Translations under genes and position numbers: made by a program
Notes under the pieces: generated by a model
Seen by the model: only the letters and a program-made list of their open reading frames with translations
Databases searched by the model: none
Told to the model about the DNA's origin: nothing
NCBI RefSeq assembly: GCF_003063625.1
Contig: NZ_CP026604.1
Coordinates: 4,504,065 to 4,568,064, forward strand
DNA: 64,000 bases
Reading direction: 5' to 3'
DNA from: Saccharobesus litoralis
GTDB lineage: Bacteria > Pseudomonadota > Gammaproteobacteria > Enterobacterales > Alteromonadaceae
Shown: positions 9,856 through 19,588 of the stretch, piece after piece
Layout: each line of letters opens with the position of its first letter
Numbering within the stretch: position 1 is the stretch's first letter

Positions 9856-10239
9856 TTAAATTTGATAAATTTCTAGCGGTAAGCCATCCGGGTCAGCAAA
9901 AAAGGTGAATTGTTTACCGGTTAATTCGTCTGTGCGTATGGGTTCTACAGTTATGCCTTGGGCTTGTAGCTGATTTTTACATGCCTCGACTGATGTCACT
10001 TTAAAGGCTAAATGACGTAAACCTTGCGCTTCGGGGTAACTGGGTCTTGGGGGTGCACTTGGAAATGAAAAAAGTTCGATTTGGCCGCCGTCCGGCAATG
10101 CCAAATCAAGCTTATATGAATCTCTAGCTTGACGGTTGGTTTCTGCAATGACAGTTAAACCTAAGATCTGCGTATAAAAATGTTTTGATTGCGCATAATC
10201 GCTGCAAATAACTGCAACATGATGAATACCAAGTAACAT
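9856..10239 (-). CDS. yaeR: VOC (glyoxalase/dioxygenase-fold) family enzyme, YaeR-like
   Basis: A 127-residue single-domain protein of the vicinal oxygen chelate fold, very like E. coli YaeR (129 residues). Two beta-alpha-beta-beta-beta modules are visible: one starts at IHHVAV and ends with GQIELFSFP; the other starts at GLRHLAFKV and ends with FFADPDGLPLEIYQI. The likely metal ligands are His6/7, Glu in IELF, His in RHLAF and Glu in PLEIY. The substrate is unknown; it is often called a glyoxalase-like protein. The ATG is just downstream of the second repeat cluster. Confidence 0.88.
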   Translation of the reverse strand: MLLGIHHVAVICSDYAQSKHFYTQILGLTVIAETNRQARDSYKLDLALPDGGQIELFSFPSAPPRPSYPEAQGLRHLAFKVTSVEACKNQLQAQGITVEPIRTDELTGKQFTFFADPDGLPLEIYQI

Positions 10240-10570
10240 AAGCCTGCTCCAATATTAAACCTTAAGTAGTAATGGTACAGGTATTCGACTATTGATTGCA
10301 GGCTCTGCAAACATAAATGTTCGCCCACAAAGTTTCTGTTATAGGGCAGAGTTTATTCCTGCAAATTCATTGTCACAAAGAGTGCTTGGATTAGCGGGTG
10401 TAAAACCCGCCCTACAAGGGGGATTTATTCCTGCAAGTCATAGTCAGTAAGATAGCCTGTGTTGGCGGGTGTAAAACCCGCCCTACAAGGGGAGTTTATT
10501 CCTGTAAGTTCATTGTCAAAAAGATAGCTTGGGTTAGCGGGTGTAAAACCCGCCCTACAAGCAGGTTTGC
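10240..10570. other. Intergenic repeat region between yaeR and the S9 peptidase gene
   Basis: No gene is visible. The region is filled by the second repeat cluster (10296-10560). Its hairpins lie just after the S9 peptidase stop codon and may help end or stabilise that transcript. Confidence 0.65.
10296..10560. repeat. Second cluster of the REP-like repeat family
   Basis: It starts with the same TTGCAGGCTCTGCAAACATAAA / TGTTCGCCCACAAAGTTTC segment as the 3.5-kb array, then has three hairpins GCGGGTGTAAAACCCGC at 10394, 10465 and 10537. The units here are shorter (about 71 bp) because the middle spacer is missing. All three hairpins have the loop GTAAA, while all four in the first array have GTGAA, so each cluster seems to have been homogenised separately. 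Confidence 0.82.
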
Positions 10571-12625
10571 CTACAGACTTTTAGCTCGCTGTTTATAGTG
10601 CCCCGCTTTTTCTTTATCAATCCCTACCATATCAGCTCGCTCAAAGCCTTTCGCGATCAAGCGTAACTCATTTCGCACAATGGCTTTTGCATTCTTACCT
10701 GCTGGTAAACCTAAGTTTAATTGGCGACGAATAAAATCGTCGATATAAGCTAGCTCATGGCGGGCACTACGCATATCGCCATGGCCATGACGCGAATGGC
10801 GATAGTATAAAAACTCAACATCTGCGTTGTGTTTTTCTAGCACATATTTAAGGCGATTGCTGTGTTCAAAGCTGGCGCGCGTATCTAGCTGCCCCGCCGT
10901 AATCAATACTGGTTGCTTAAGTTTTTCGGCGAAATAAACCGGCGAATAACGCTTCATTTCGGCCTGATCATCACCAACAACTTTAGCCCATATTTTCTGC
11001 ATAAATTCAGCTTGTTTAGTATTGCGATCATTAAAAATTAACGGCAAGTCAAACACCCCAAAACGCGCGATAACGCAATCGTACGTATTTGGGTGTAAAA
11101 CAGCTAACATAGCGCTGGAATAACCGCCATAGCTAGCACCAATCGCACAAACCTGCTTGAACGTTTGCGAAGCACGAATGTGCTCAACAGCACTGGTAAT
11201 ATCCTGTTCAATACGGCGTCCCCATTGCGCTCTGCCGCTATCTTTGAACTGTTTACCAAAACCATCTGAACCACGATAATTCACTTGCAGAACAGAATAG
11301 CCACGACTGGCTAAGTATTGCACCTCGCTATCAAAACGTTTGTGATCCCGTGGGCCAATGGGCCCACCATGCGGCATAACTAATAAAACCTGATTAGTCA
11401 CTTGTCGATTAGCTGGGGTAAAAAACGCTTCGATTTGATGGCCTTCGGCACTTTTTATATCCAGCACTTGCGTATCAGCAAAGGTGTAACGGCTATGGTT
11501 ATCGTTTTGTTGGCCGATCAAACTGGCTTGATTCGCTTTGATATCCCAATAATAAAACTGGCCACGGCTGGTACTTGAAAACACTTTGATAACTGCTTTA
11601 TCTTCCGCTTGATTAGACGAGGTTAAATAAAACTGCTGATCTTTAAACGTGTTAGCCGCAAGTTGGTTGAGTTGTTGTTTAGCGCTATCAAAATATTCCG
11701 TGCGCCATTCCCCACCGTCGTAATACGCGATAGATTCCAATCGCTGGCCGTCACGACTAAAGCCAGCATTCACTAAGTCATAGCGTGAATGCTGATAAAT
11801 CAGTTTACCTAGCGATTGCGTTTTAACGTCAAACTCATATAAAGATTTAAGATCAGAGCTGATATTGGTAATAACAGCTAATTTGCCATTATCCAAAAAG
11901 CCAATCGGCTCAAAATCAAACTCGTAAGGATCAAAAGTGTACAATTCTTGCCAATCGTCATCTGCGTCTAAGTACCAATAGCTGGTGGTAATATCATCTT
12001 TATCAAAGTGCCGCGCAAAACGAATTTGTCCTTTTGGATCAGTTTGGTAATAATTGGCATCACTGACTAAATCGCTAAACTTTTGTTGGCCGCGAAAATT
12101 ATCGCGGACTAAAGCATCCACATGAGCTTTATACACTCTTACTTTATCGCGATTGTATTTTTCTGGGTAATGTAAAAACCAAACAAGGTTTGGCTCATCT
12201 TCTAGCGGATCGATAATATAACCCGCAGCATTAATGCGGCTGAGTTTATGACTTAATCGTGTCGCGCGCTTACGAATATCTACCGCCCAACGGACATAAG
12301 TATTTTTTTGTGAGCGGCGATAGGTACGAAAAACCAAAGTATCTTGATCAACCCAAAGCACTGAACTTAATGAATAACTGTCACCTTGTTTAGCTTGAAA
12401 AACCGTAACACTATGCTGAGTATTGGTATCAAATACATTAATTTGTAGATTATTGTCTGGATAACCAGCTGTTAATAAAAAGTCGCCATTGGGGCTTAAC
12501 TCAACTTTCGATAAGCTGTTTTTGCTAATTAAGTCCCCTAGTGGGATCAAAGACTGGGCAAAGCTCAACAAGGGGGCTATTGACAATAAAGCTAAGCCAA
12601 TAAAAGAGATGTATGTCCTTAGCAT
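10571..12625 (-). CDS. S9 family (prolyl oligopeptidase-type) secreted peptidase
   Basis: A 684-residue protein with a signal peptide (first about 24 residues, ending LLSFAQS). Residues about 25-400 are beta-propeller-like strands, and the C-terminal third is an alpha/beta-hydrolase domain. The nucleophile elbow is GASYGG with Ser498; the acid is probably the Asp in TAGQLDTR and the base His in RHSRHGHG. Family members cleave peptides, often after proline or with acyl-aminoacyl specificity. Export suggests a role in periplasmic peptide use. Its ATG directly abuts the stop codon of the upstream lipoprotein gene, so the two are probably translationally coupled. Confidence 0.88.
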   Translation of the reverse strand: MLRTYISFIGLALLSIAPLLSFAQSLIPLGDLISKNSLSKVELSPNGDFLLTAGYPDNNLQINVFDTNTQHSVTVFQAKQGDSYSLSSVLWVDQDTLVFRTYRRSQKNTYVRWAVDIRKRATRLSHKLSRINAAGYIIDPLEDEPNLVWFLHYPEKYNRDKVRVYKAHVDALVRDNFRGQQKFSDLVSDANYYQTDPKGQIRFARHFDKDDITTSYWYLDADDDWQELYTFDPYEFDFEPIGFLDNGKLAVITNISSDLKSLYEFDVKTQSLGKLIYQHSRYDLVNAGFSRDGQRLESIAYYDGGEWRTEYFDSAKQQLNQLAANTFKDQQFYLTSSNQAEDKAVIKVFSSTSRGQFYYWDIKANQASLIGQQNDNHSRYTFADTQVLDIKSAEGHQIEAFFTPANRQVTNQVLLVMPHGGPIGPRDHKRFDSEVQYLASRGYSVLQVNYRGSDGFGKQFKDSGRAQWGRRIEQDITSAVEHIRASQTFKQVCAIGASYGGYSSAMLAVLHPNTYDCVIARFGVFDLPLIFNDRNTKQAEFMQKIWAKVVGDDQAEMKRYSPVYFAEKLKQPVLITAGQLDTRASFEHSNRLKYVLEKHNADVEFLYYRHSRHGHGDMRSARHELAYIDDFIRRQLNLGLPAGKNAKAIVRNELRLIAKGFERADMVGIDKEKAGHYKQRAKSL

Positions 12626-13210
12626 TTAGTTTTGCTCCGTTTGCTTAGCTAATGTATTTTGCGCTTTCATTGCCATCGCAAACTCGATAAAACTGTCTTG
12701 CCCTGGGCCTTTATATACCACTTGCGTTCGCTCAAGTAACTCAGGGTGCGCCAACTCTAAATATTCCAGTGCAAATGACGATTTATTCGCCAGCTCTAAG
12801 CGAAAGCAGCTATCGCACCATTTAACTTGCGATAATAATTCCAAATTACCGACGTAATTGATGACACCGGGGTCAATATCAAACCCCCACAAATGTTCAT
12901 CATTGGCCTCAATATCAAATACCCCAGTTTCCACACTTGAAAACGCGTAATAGCCAACAGGCACTTCAGCCAATACATAAGCATTACCCTGCTCTGCACT
13001 CTTGGGGCTATAGCGCAGCGGTAATATACCGCTAATATTAACGTGTTTAATATACGAGTCAGTTTGTACGGCAAACAATAAAAATCCGGTTAAACGGTTG
13101 GTTTGCTCATGCTTGGTGCTGTCTCGTTCTAAGGGAGTTAATGTTTGACTGCAACTAACCAGTAAACTCAAACTGCTTACCAGTAATAACAGGCGTAATC
13201 CTAATGTCAT
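12626..13210 (-). CDS. Lipoprotein of unknown function
   Basis: A 194-residue protein with a lipoprotein signal (LLLLVSSLSLLVSC, Cys20). I do not recognise a family. The mature part has alternating beta strands and a pair of cysteines (VKWCDSCF) that could bind metal or form a disulfide. Middle member of a tightly packed three-gene cluster: 2 bases after the Sel1/TonB-C gene and 0 bases before the S9 peptidase gene. A shared role with its neighbours is likely from packing alone. Confidence 0.75.
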   Translation of the reverse strand: MTLGLRLLLLVSSLSLLVSCSQTLTPLERDSTKHEQTNRLTGFLLFAVQTDSYIKHVNISGILPLRYSPKSAEQGNAYVLAEVPVGYYAFSSVETGVFDIEANDEHLWGFDIDPGVINYVGNLELLSQVKWCDSCFRLELANKSSFALEYLELAHPELLERTQVVYKGPGQDSFIEFAMAMKAQNTLAKQTEQN

Positions 13211-13212
13211 GC

Positions 13213-14667
13213 CTAACCTTCCAATTGGCTTTGGTACTTAAGCCAAGCTTTGGTATTCCACTTAGCCGCTTTAGCTTCGTCAATCGCCTCTTCGATATAA
13301 TCACTGGCTTGTGACTTTTCGCCGATTAACTCATGCGCTTTAGCTAGCAAATAATAGGTATTAGGATCAGCCGCATTTTCATCTTCAATTTCTTCTAACC
13401 AATCAATCGCCAACTTAACAAAATCTTTGTCGACATTTTCTTGCTTAAAGCGGATTTCGGCTAACTTTTGCTGCGCTTTAAAATGATTACGCTCTGCAGC
13501 TTTACCTAACCAAAACTGTGCCTTTGCAATATCTTGTTTAACATAAGGCGATGGTGACTGATATAAGATATCACCCAAGCGATATTCAGCTTGCAATAAG
13601 CCATGCTTGGCCGCCTTATTTAACCATTCAATACCATCTTCAATATCATCATTACGATAAATTTGATAAAGCGCATAATCGTATTGCGCGTTGGGTTGTC
13701 CTGCTTCTGCTGCTTCACGCAATACCGGCTCAAAAGCTTCTAACTCTTGGTCGTTAAATAAATCGTTGTAGGCACGTAAAAAACAAGCATATTGATATTT
13801 AGCTGATGCACTTTCTTCTGCGCGCTTTTGTAGCGATTTAAATTGCTTAAATAAATGCGGATAGCCTTCGCGTAAGCCACCTGTGCCTTGGTAATACACG
13901 TTCACATGGCTAAACATGCCATACTGTTCAACATTTTTACCTTTGCGTTTTGCTGGGCGCAGTTTGGATGTTTCAATCGATTTAACAAACTCCTTGTCAA
14001 AACGACCTCGTGGCCAAGAAAATATAATTTCAACATCTTCCACTCGACCATCGCGGCGCGCATCGTAAACCACTTCAACTCGTCCTGAGTCTGGGTTTAT
14101 CATGGTTTTACTTAAATTATTGATTGCCCCTGGGTTGGAGCCATAACTGCGAATAGCACGGTCAATCGCCGCTTGGTTATGCGAGCGAGCGCGACTATCT
14201 GAATTGACGTAAAACTTGCCTTTTACATTGATTTTGGAACGTTTATTAATTACCTGATCATCCAATACGCTATCGCTAACATAAGGAAAATACTGCTCAT
14301 TGATTTTAGTTTTGCCGTATTGCTTAACAAATTCTTCAGCCATTTTGCTGGCTTTCGCTTGTTGCGATTTATCTAAGCTTTGAAAGATCTCACCGGCAAA
14401 GTTAATTGCTTGCGGATAATCGTACTGACTGGCTAAAAAAAACCATGCCATGGCTTGTTGCTTATCTACCGTGCCGTCTAAACCTTGGTAATTTAAAATA
14501 CCGAGTTTAAATTGCGCTTCAGGGTTACCGACCTGAGCCGACTTCGTTAACTCGGCTTTCGCTTTGCTAAAGTCTTTGTCGTTTATCGCTTGATTCGCTG
14601 CAAACATATTCGCATGCGCTTGAGACAAACCTAAAACAGCTAATATAGCGAGCACGGATTTTTTCAT
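13213..14667 (-). CDS. Sel1-repeat protein with an internal TonB C-terminal-like domain
   Basis: A 484-residue periplasmic protein (signal peptide MKKSVLAILAVLGLSQAHA). Sel1/TPR-type repeats occur at about 25-110 (AQFKLGILNYQG) and again at about 320-480 (AEYRLGDILYQ, AQFWLGKAAERNHFKAQ). Between them, at about 195-262, the strand pattern GRVEVVYDARRDGRVEDVEI followed by FVKSIETSKLRPAKRKGK resembles the TonB C-terminal domain (PF03544). No transmembrane anchor and no proline-rich spacer are present, so it is unlikely to be a working TonB. First gene of the cluster with the lipoprotein and S9 peptidase. Confidence 0.8.
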   Translation of the reverse strand: MKKSVLAILAVLGLSQAHANMFAANQAINDKDFSKAKAELTKSAQVGNPEAQFKLGILNYQGLDGTVDKQQAMAWFFLASQYDYPQAINFAGEIFQSLDKSQQAKASKMAEEFVKQYGKTKINEQYFPYVSDSVLDDQVINKRSKINVKGKFYVNSDSRARSHNQAAIDRAIRSYGSNPGAINNLSKTMINPDSGRVEVVYDARRDGRVEDVEIIFSWPRGRFDKEFVKSIETSKLRPAKRKGKNVEQYGMFSHVNVYYQGTGGLREGYPHLFKQFKSLQKRAEESASAKYQYACFLRAYNDLFNDQELEAFEPVLREAAEAGQPNAQYDYALYQIYRNDDIEDGIEWLNKAAKHGLLQAEYRLGDILYQSPSPYVKQDIAKAQFWLGKAAERNHFKAQQKLAEIRFKQENVDKDFVKLAIDWLEEIEDENAADPNTYYLLAKAHELIGEKSQASDYIEEAIDEAKAAKWNTKAWLKYQSQLEG

Positions 14668-14985
14668 AAATTGAATTCCTTTTCTGGAAAAGAGTAAAAA
14701 CTAAAAGCAAACAAAGGAGATGCAAGCGCTTAACTCGCTTGAATAAACAAATCCATTTGTGGAGGTTTTGTAATGTAGAACTATTATTAACATATGATGT
14801 TAAATTGCAATAAAAGTTCATTTTCACATAACAATGTTTATATACAAGGTTATTATTTTACATGCAAGTCACATTGTTAACAATAATTATATAGGTATAA
14901 AAAAACCAGCGATTAAGCTGGTTTTTCAAATAGATTACTCAAGTCTGAGCATGGGTACCCGGCACTTAAATTTCGACGTAATACT
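14668..14985. other. AT-rich intergenic region upstream of the Sel1/TonB-C cluster
   Basis: About 320 bases with no credible gene. It must contain the promoter of the Sel1/TonB-C cluster (14668-14850, very AT-rich) and holds the lysS terminator at 14901-14926. Confidence 0.6.
14901..14926 (-). terminator. Terminator of prfB-lysS
   Basis: A 10-bp perfect stem AAAAACCAGC / GCTGGTTTTT with a GATTAA loop; on the minus strand the exit is TTTTTTTATA. It lies about 60 bases after the lysS stop. Confidence 0.9.
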
Positions 14986-16527
14986 TTAGTCTTGCTGTGG
15001 GCGCATGTGCGGGAACAAGATAACGTCTTTAATGGTTGGAGAGTCGCTAAATAACATCACTAAGCGATCAATCCCAATACCTTCACCAGCTGTTGGTGGT
15101 AAGCCGTACTCAAGTGCTTTGATGTAGTCATCGTCAAAATGCATGGCTTCATCATCACCTGCATCTTTCTCTTCCACTTGTTTTTGGAAACGGCCTGCTT
15201 GGTCTTCTGCATCATTTAACTCTGAGAAGCCATTAGCCAATTCGCGGCCACCGACGAAGAATTCAAAACGATCCGTGATAAAAGGATTTTCATCGTTACG
15301 TCGCGCAAGCGGTGAAACTTCCCACGGGTAAGCAGTAATAAATGTAGGTTGATCTAGCAGCTCTTCTGCTGTGGCTTCAAAGATCTCACACAAGTATTTA
15401 CCTGCCCCCCACGCTTTTTGCTTTTCTGAATCCGGCACACCCACTTGCTTAGCAATCGCTTTTAACGCTTCTAGGTTATTTTCTGGATCATTGATAACTG
15501 CCGCATCTAATTCAGGTGCGTATTTAAGGATAGCTTCATTCATGGTTAAGCGCTCAAACGGCTTACCAAAATCGTATTGCTTCTCTTCTAATACTTCACC
15601 TTCGGCATCACGTACCGTATTGACAATAGTAGTAGTACCTAAAACGTCTTGCGCTAAGGTACGTAACATATCTTCAGTTAAGTCCATCAGATCGTTGTAA
15701 TCAGCATACGCTTGGTAGAATTCAATCATGGTGAACTCTGGGTTATGACGCGTACTTAAACCTTCATTACGGAAGTTACGGTTAATTTCAAATACACGAT
15801 CAAAACCACCAACCACTAAACGCTTAAGGTAAAGCTCTGGCGCGATACGTAAATACATATCAATGTCTAATGCATTATGATGAGTGACAAACGGACGAGC
15901 CGTCGCACCGCCAGGAATAACCTGTAGCATAGGTGTTTCCACTTCCATAAAGCGACGTTCTGTTAAGTAGTTACGAATACCACTGATAATTTTTGAACGA
16001 ATTTGGAAAACATCACGCGTTTGCTGGTTGATCATTAAATCAACATAGCGCTGGCGGTATTTCATTTCTTGGTCAGCAAGGCCGTGGTATTTTTCTGGTA
16101 ATGGGCGTAAAGACTTAGTCAGTAATTCATACTCAGTCATATTAACGTAAAGATCGCCTTTACCTGATTTGTGTAATTCGCCTTTAACACCAATAATATC
16201 ACCAATGTCTAGTTGACCGTATTTGGCTTTGATGTCTTTTTGAGTTTGCTTGTCAGCATAGGCTTGAATGCGACCTGACATATCTTGTAATGCTAAAAAT
16301 GGCCCACGCTTGGCCATTACTCGACCCGCAATAGACACCACAGTTGCTTCTTCTTCTAACTGTGCTTTGTCTTTTTCGCCATGTGCAGCTTGTAAATCTG
16401 CGGCATAGTCTTCACGACGCCACTTGTTAGGGTGACCATTAGCGTCACAGTTTTCGCGGATCGCATCCAATTTGGCGCGACGTTCGGCAATTAATTTATT
16501 TTCGTCTTGCTGAATTTGTTCAGACAT
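14986..16527 (-). CDS. lysS: Lysyl-tRNA synthetase, class II
   Basis: A 513-residue class II synthetase (E. coli LysS is 505). The N-terminal OB-fold anticodon-binding domain spans about 60-155. Motif 1 is [18 protein letters not shown], motif 2 [20 protein letters not shown], and motif 3 [13 protein letters not shown] near the C-terminus. It charges tRNA-Lys. It lies 25 bases downstream of prfB, the same arrangement as E. coli, and ends in a strong terminator. Confidence 0.97.
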   Translation of the reverse strand: MSEQIQQDENKLIAERRAKLDAIRENCDANGHPNKWRREDYAADLQAAHGEKDKAQLEEEATVVSIAGRVMAKRGPFLALQDMSGRIQAYADKQTQKDIKAKYGQLDIGDIIGVKGELHKSGKGDLYVNMTEYELLTKSLRPLPEKYHGLADQEMKYRQRYVDLMINQQTRDVFQIRSKIISGIRNYLTERRFMEVETPMLQVIPGGATARPFVTHHNALDIDMYLRIAPELYLKRLVVGGFDRVFEINRNFRNEGLSTRHNPEFTMIEFYQAYADYNDLMDLTEDMLRTLAQDVLGTTTIVNTVRDAEGEVLEEKQYDFGKPFERLTMNEAILKYAPELDAAVINDPENNLEALKAIAKQVGVPDSEKQKAWGAGKYLCEIFEATAEELLDQPTFITAYPWEVSPLARRNDENPFITDRFEFFVGGRELANGFSELNDAEDQAGRFQKQVEEKDAGDDEAMHFDDDYIKALEYGLPPTAGEGIGIDRLVMLFSDSPTIKDVILFPHMRPQQD

Positions 16528-16552
16528 GATCTATTCTCAAAAAGTAAAAATT

Positions 16553-17651
16553 CTATAAACCTGCTTTTAAAGCAGCTTCTAAAAAGGGGTCTAGTGCGCC
16601 ATCTAATACCGCTTGAGTATTACGATTTTCCACACCAGTGCGTAAATCTTTAATGCGAGAATCATCGAGTACATAGGAGCGGATCTGACTGCCCCAACCA
16701 ATATCAGACTTGGTATCTTCTAATGCCTGTTTCTCTGCATTTTGTTTTTGGATCTCTAGCTCATAAAGCTTAGCTTTAAGCTGCTTCATAGCTTGATCTT
16801 TGTTCTTGTGCTGCGAGCGATCATTTTGACATTGCACCACTGTATTCGTAGGTAAGTGAGTTATACGTACCGCTGAGTCGGTGCGGTTAACGTGCTGACC
16901 ACCCGCACCAGAGGCTCGATAAGTATCAATACGTAAATCAGCTGGATTAATATCAATATCGATATTGTCATCCACTTCAGGGTAAACAAAAGCGGATGCA
17001 AACGACGTATGGCGCTTATTGTTTGAATCGAACGGTGATTTGCGCACTAGGCGATGAACCCCAGTTTCTGTGCGTAACCAACCAAATGCGTATTCACCTG
17101 AAAAACGTATCGTCGCCGATTTAATTCCGGCAACATCACCGTCAGAGGCTTCAATCAGTTCAGTTTTAAAACCATGCGCTTCGCCCCAACGTAAATACAT
17201 ACGCAAGAGCATTTCACACCAATCTTGTGCTTCTGTACCACCTGAACCGGCTTGTAAATCAATATAAGCGTCGGCTTCGTCATTGTTGCCACTAAACATA
17301 CGACGAAATTCCAGTTGTTCTAGCTTAGCGACTAGCTCATCAAGTTCCGCTTGGGTTTCGTTAAGGGTGTCTTCGTCTTCTTCCTCAACCGCGAGTTCAA
17401 GCAAACCTTCAACATCGTCTAAGCCTGATGTTAAGTCATCAATGGTTTTAACTATGTTTTCTAGCGTGGTGCGCTCTTTACCGAGGGCTTGAGCTTTTTC
17501 TGGATTATTCCATACATCAGGATCTTCCAGCTCGCGCTCGACTTCTTCTAACAGCTCTTTCTTGTGAGCATAGTCAAAGATACCCCCTAAGCACTTCAGT
17601 ACGCTCAGCGACATCTTTGATCTGCAATTGGATTGGGTTTATTTCGAACAT
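16553..17651 (-). CDS. prfB: Peptide chain release factor 2, with programmed +1 frameshift
   Basis: RF2 reads UGA and UAA stop codons. The gene is in two frames: 25 codons from the ATG at 17651 ([13 protein letters not shown]...), then an in-frame TGA at 17574-17576, then the +1 frame from GAC to 16553. Together they give 365 residues, the same length as E. coli RF2. The recoding site has all expected parts: an internal Shine-Dalgarno AGGGGG (17583-17588), slippery CTT, and TGA followed by C. Downstream are the anticodon-mimic SPF motif ([14 protein letters not shown]) and the catalytic GGQ ([16 protein letters not shown]). A start at 17614 alone would miss the true N-terminus. Co-transcribed with lysS. 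Confidence 0.97.
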
Positions 17652-17862
17652 GAATATTCCGTGCTCGTGTTAGATCCAGTTTTAATCTAACACTGTCTAA
17701 TTCAATATGTGGACACTACACCGCAGACTATACACGACAGATATCAAAGCAAAATCGACATCCTTGGCGGCAATTATCGGCTACATCGACCACAACAAAG
17801 GCGCGCGATTATAACTAACTAGCGAGGATTTTTGTAGCCGTTAACGAGGTGAATTTGCAACT

Positions 17863-19578
17863 TTACAGCACTTCCATCGCGCGGATCATCATTTGTACGC
17901 TGGTTTTTCCGCGAAATGTATTGGTGTCCAAAACGTAAGCTACCCGCACTTGATGAATTTGTTGCGCGCGCCACAGCGATTGATCATAGTTAAACCAGAT
18001 CGCGTCATAACTTAAGCCACTTGGGTGCTGTAACACTAACTTAAGATGCTTATCTTTGAGAATGCGTTCGTTAATAACAATAAACTCATCATCAAAAATA
18101 GGCTCTGGAAACGCCTGCCCCCAAGGCATCGCACGTTTTAGTAAATCCGCCACTTGCGTCGTTAAATAATTGCCATCTAAGCCGCCGTCAGAATATATAC
18201 AATGCTGTAAACATTCTGGTTCAATGAGCTTGCTTACGGCTAACTCAAAGGCCTGTTTAAATACCGCATAGTCATGCTTGCGAATAGACAAGCCCGCTGC
18301 CATGGCATGTCCACCAAATTTAATCACTAACCCAGGTTGGCGTGTATCTATGAATTCAAGTGCATCACGAATATGAAAACCGGGTATCGAGCGGCAGGAA
18401 CCTTTTAATTCATCATTGTCACCTTCAGCAAAAACCACTGTGGGTCGGTAGTATTGCTCTTTAATGCGTCCAGCAACAATACCAATAACCCCTTGATGCC
18501 AAGTTTCATCAAACAGACAAATGCCCGATGCAGAACCATCTACTTGGGTTTTCTCGAGCGTCGCCATGGCTTCGGCTTGCATTCCGCTTTCAATTTCACG
18601 GCGTTCTTTATTAAGCTCATCTAATCGCGCTGCCAGCATAATGGCATTACTGTAGTCCTGCGCCATTAAACAACTAATGCCTAAAGTCATGTCATCTAAT
18701 CGACCGGCGGCGTTTAAACGTGGTCCCAAGGCAAAACCAAAATCACTCGACACTAAAAATTGCGGGTTGCGATCGGCCACATCAAGCAATGCTTTGATCC
18801 CCGGTCGACAATATCCTTGGCGGATCCGATTTAACCCTTGTTGCACTAAAATACGATTAACATGATCCAACTTGACGACATCGGCTACCGTCCCTAATGC
18901 CACCAAATCTAAGTATTCGGCTAAATTGGGCTCTGGTATTTGTTGATCCGCAAAAAAGTTTTCGGCGCGTAACTGCCCGCGCACCGCCAACATTAAGTAA
19001 AACGCCACCCCAACCCCAGCTAAATTTTTACTCGGGAACGGGCAGTCAACTTGGTTAGGATTAACAATGGCGTCGGCATTGGGCAACACGTCACCCGGTA
19101 AATGGTGATCTGTTACAATCACTTTAATACCTAATTGCTTGGCTCGTTCAACACCGGCAATACAAGATATCCCATTGTCTACCGTCATAATCACTTGAGC
19201 GCCATGTTGTGCCGCTACATCCACTATTTGTGGCGACAAACCATAACCAAAGTCAAAACGATTCGGCACCAGAAAATCGACATTGCGACTACCTAATTGT
19301 TTTAACGACATTACGCTTAAGGCCGTACTGGTCGCGCCATCGGCGTCAAAATCACCAACCACAATAATCTTAAGTTGTTGTTTTATCGCATCAATTAAAA
19401 TGCTAACGGCTTGCTCTAACCCTTTGAGCTGAGGTTTAGGTAAGGCTTTTGCCGATAACTCAAGTAATTCTGGTTGATTAATACCGCGATTGGCTAAAAC
19501 ACGGCGTAGCAAAGGGTGAACAGAAGAAGGTAAACCGCCAACTTGTTCAGGTTGACGGCGAATAATACTGGCTGACAC
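17863..19578 (-). CDS. recJ: Single-stranded-DNA-specific exonuclease RecJ
   Basis: A 571-residue RecJ (E. coli 577). It degrades ssDNA 5' to 3' in recombination and mismatch repair. Metal-binding DHH-family motifs are visible: DFDADG (76-81), VDNGIS (133-138) and DHH (157-159). The DHHA1 part has GGHAMAAGLSIR. It starts 10 bases after dsbC, as in the E. coli dsbC-recJ-prfB order. The 210-base gap to prfB holds a TATAAT with GC-rich discriminator (17808-17813), a likely separate prfB-lysS promoter. Confidence 0.96.
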   Translation of the reverse strand: MSASIIRRQPEQVGGLPSSVHPLLRRVLANRGINQPELLELSAKALPKPQLKGLEQAVSILIDAIKQQLKIIVVGDFDADGATSTALSVMSLKQLGSRNVDFLVPNRFDFGYGLSPQIVDVAAQHGAQVIMTVDNGISCIAGVERAKQLGIKVIVTDHHLPGDVLPNADAIVNPNQVDCPFPSKNLAGVGVAFYLMLAVRGQLRAENFFADQQIPEPNLAEYLDLVALGTVADVVKLDHVNRILVQQGLNRIRQGYCRPGIKALLDVADRNPQFLVSSDFGFALGPRLNAAGRLDDMTLGISCLMAQDYSNAIMLAARLDELNKERREIESGMQAEAMATLEKTQVDGSASGICLFDETWHQGVIGIVAGRIKEQYYRPTVVFAEGDNDELKGSCRSIPGFHIRDALEFIDTRQPGLVIKFGGHAMAAGLSIRKHDYAVFKQAFELAVSKLIEPECLQHCIYSDGGLDGNYLTTQVADLLKRAMPWGQAFPEPIFDDEFIVINERILKDKHLKLVLQHPSGLSYDAIWFNYDQSLWRAQQIHQVRVAYVLDTNTFRGKTSVQMMIRAMEVL

Positions 19579-19588
19579 GAGTGATTAA

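Noticed and set aside
17553-17614. prfB read as a simple gene starting at 17614
   Set aside because: The upstream frame with the exact RF2 recoding signal gives the full 365-residue protein, so the 17614 start was dropped.
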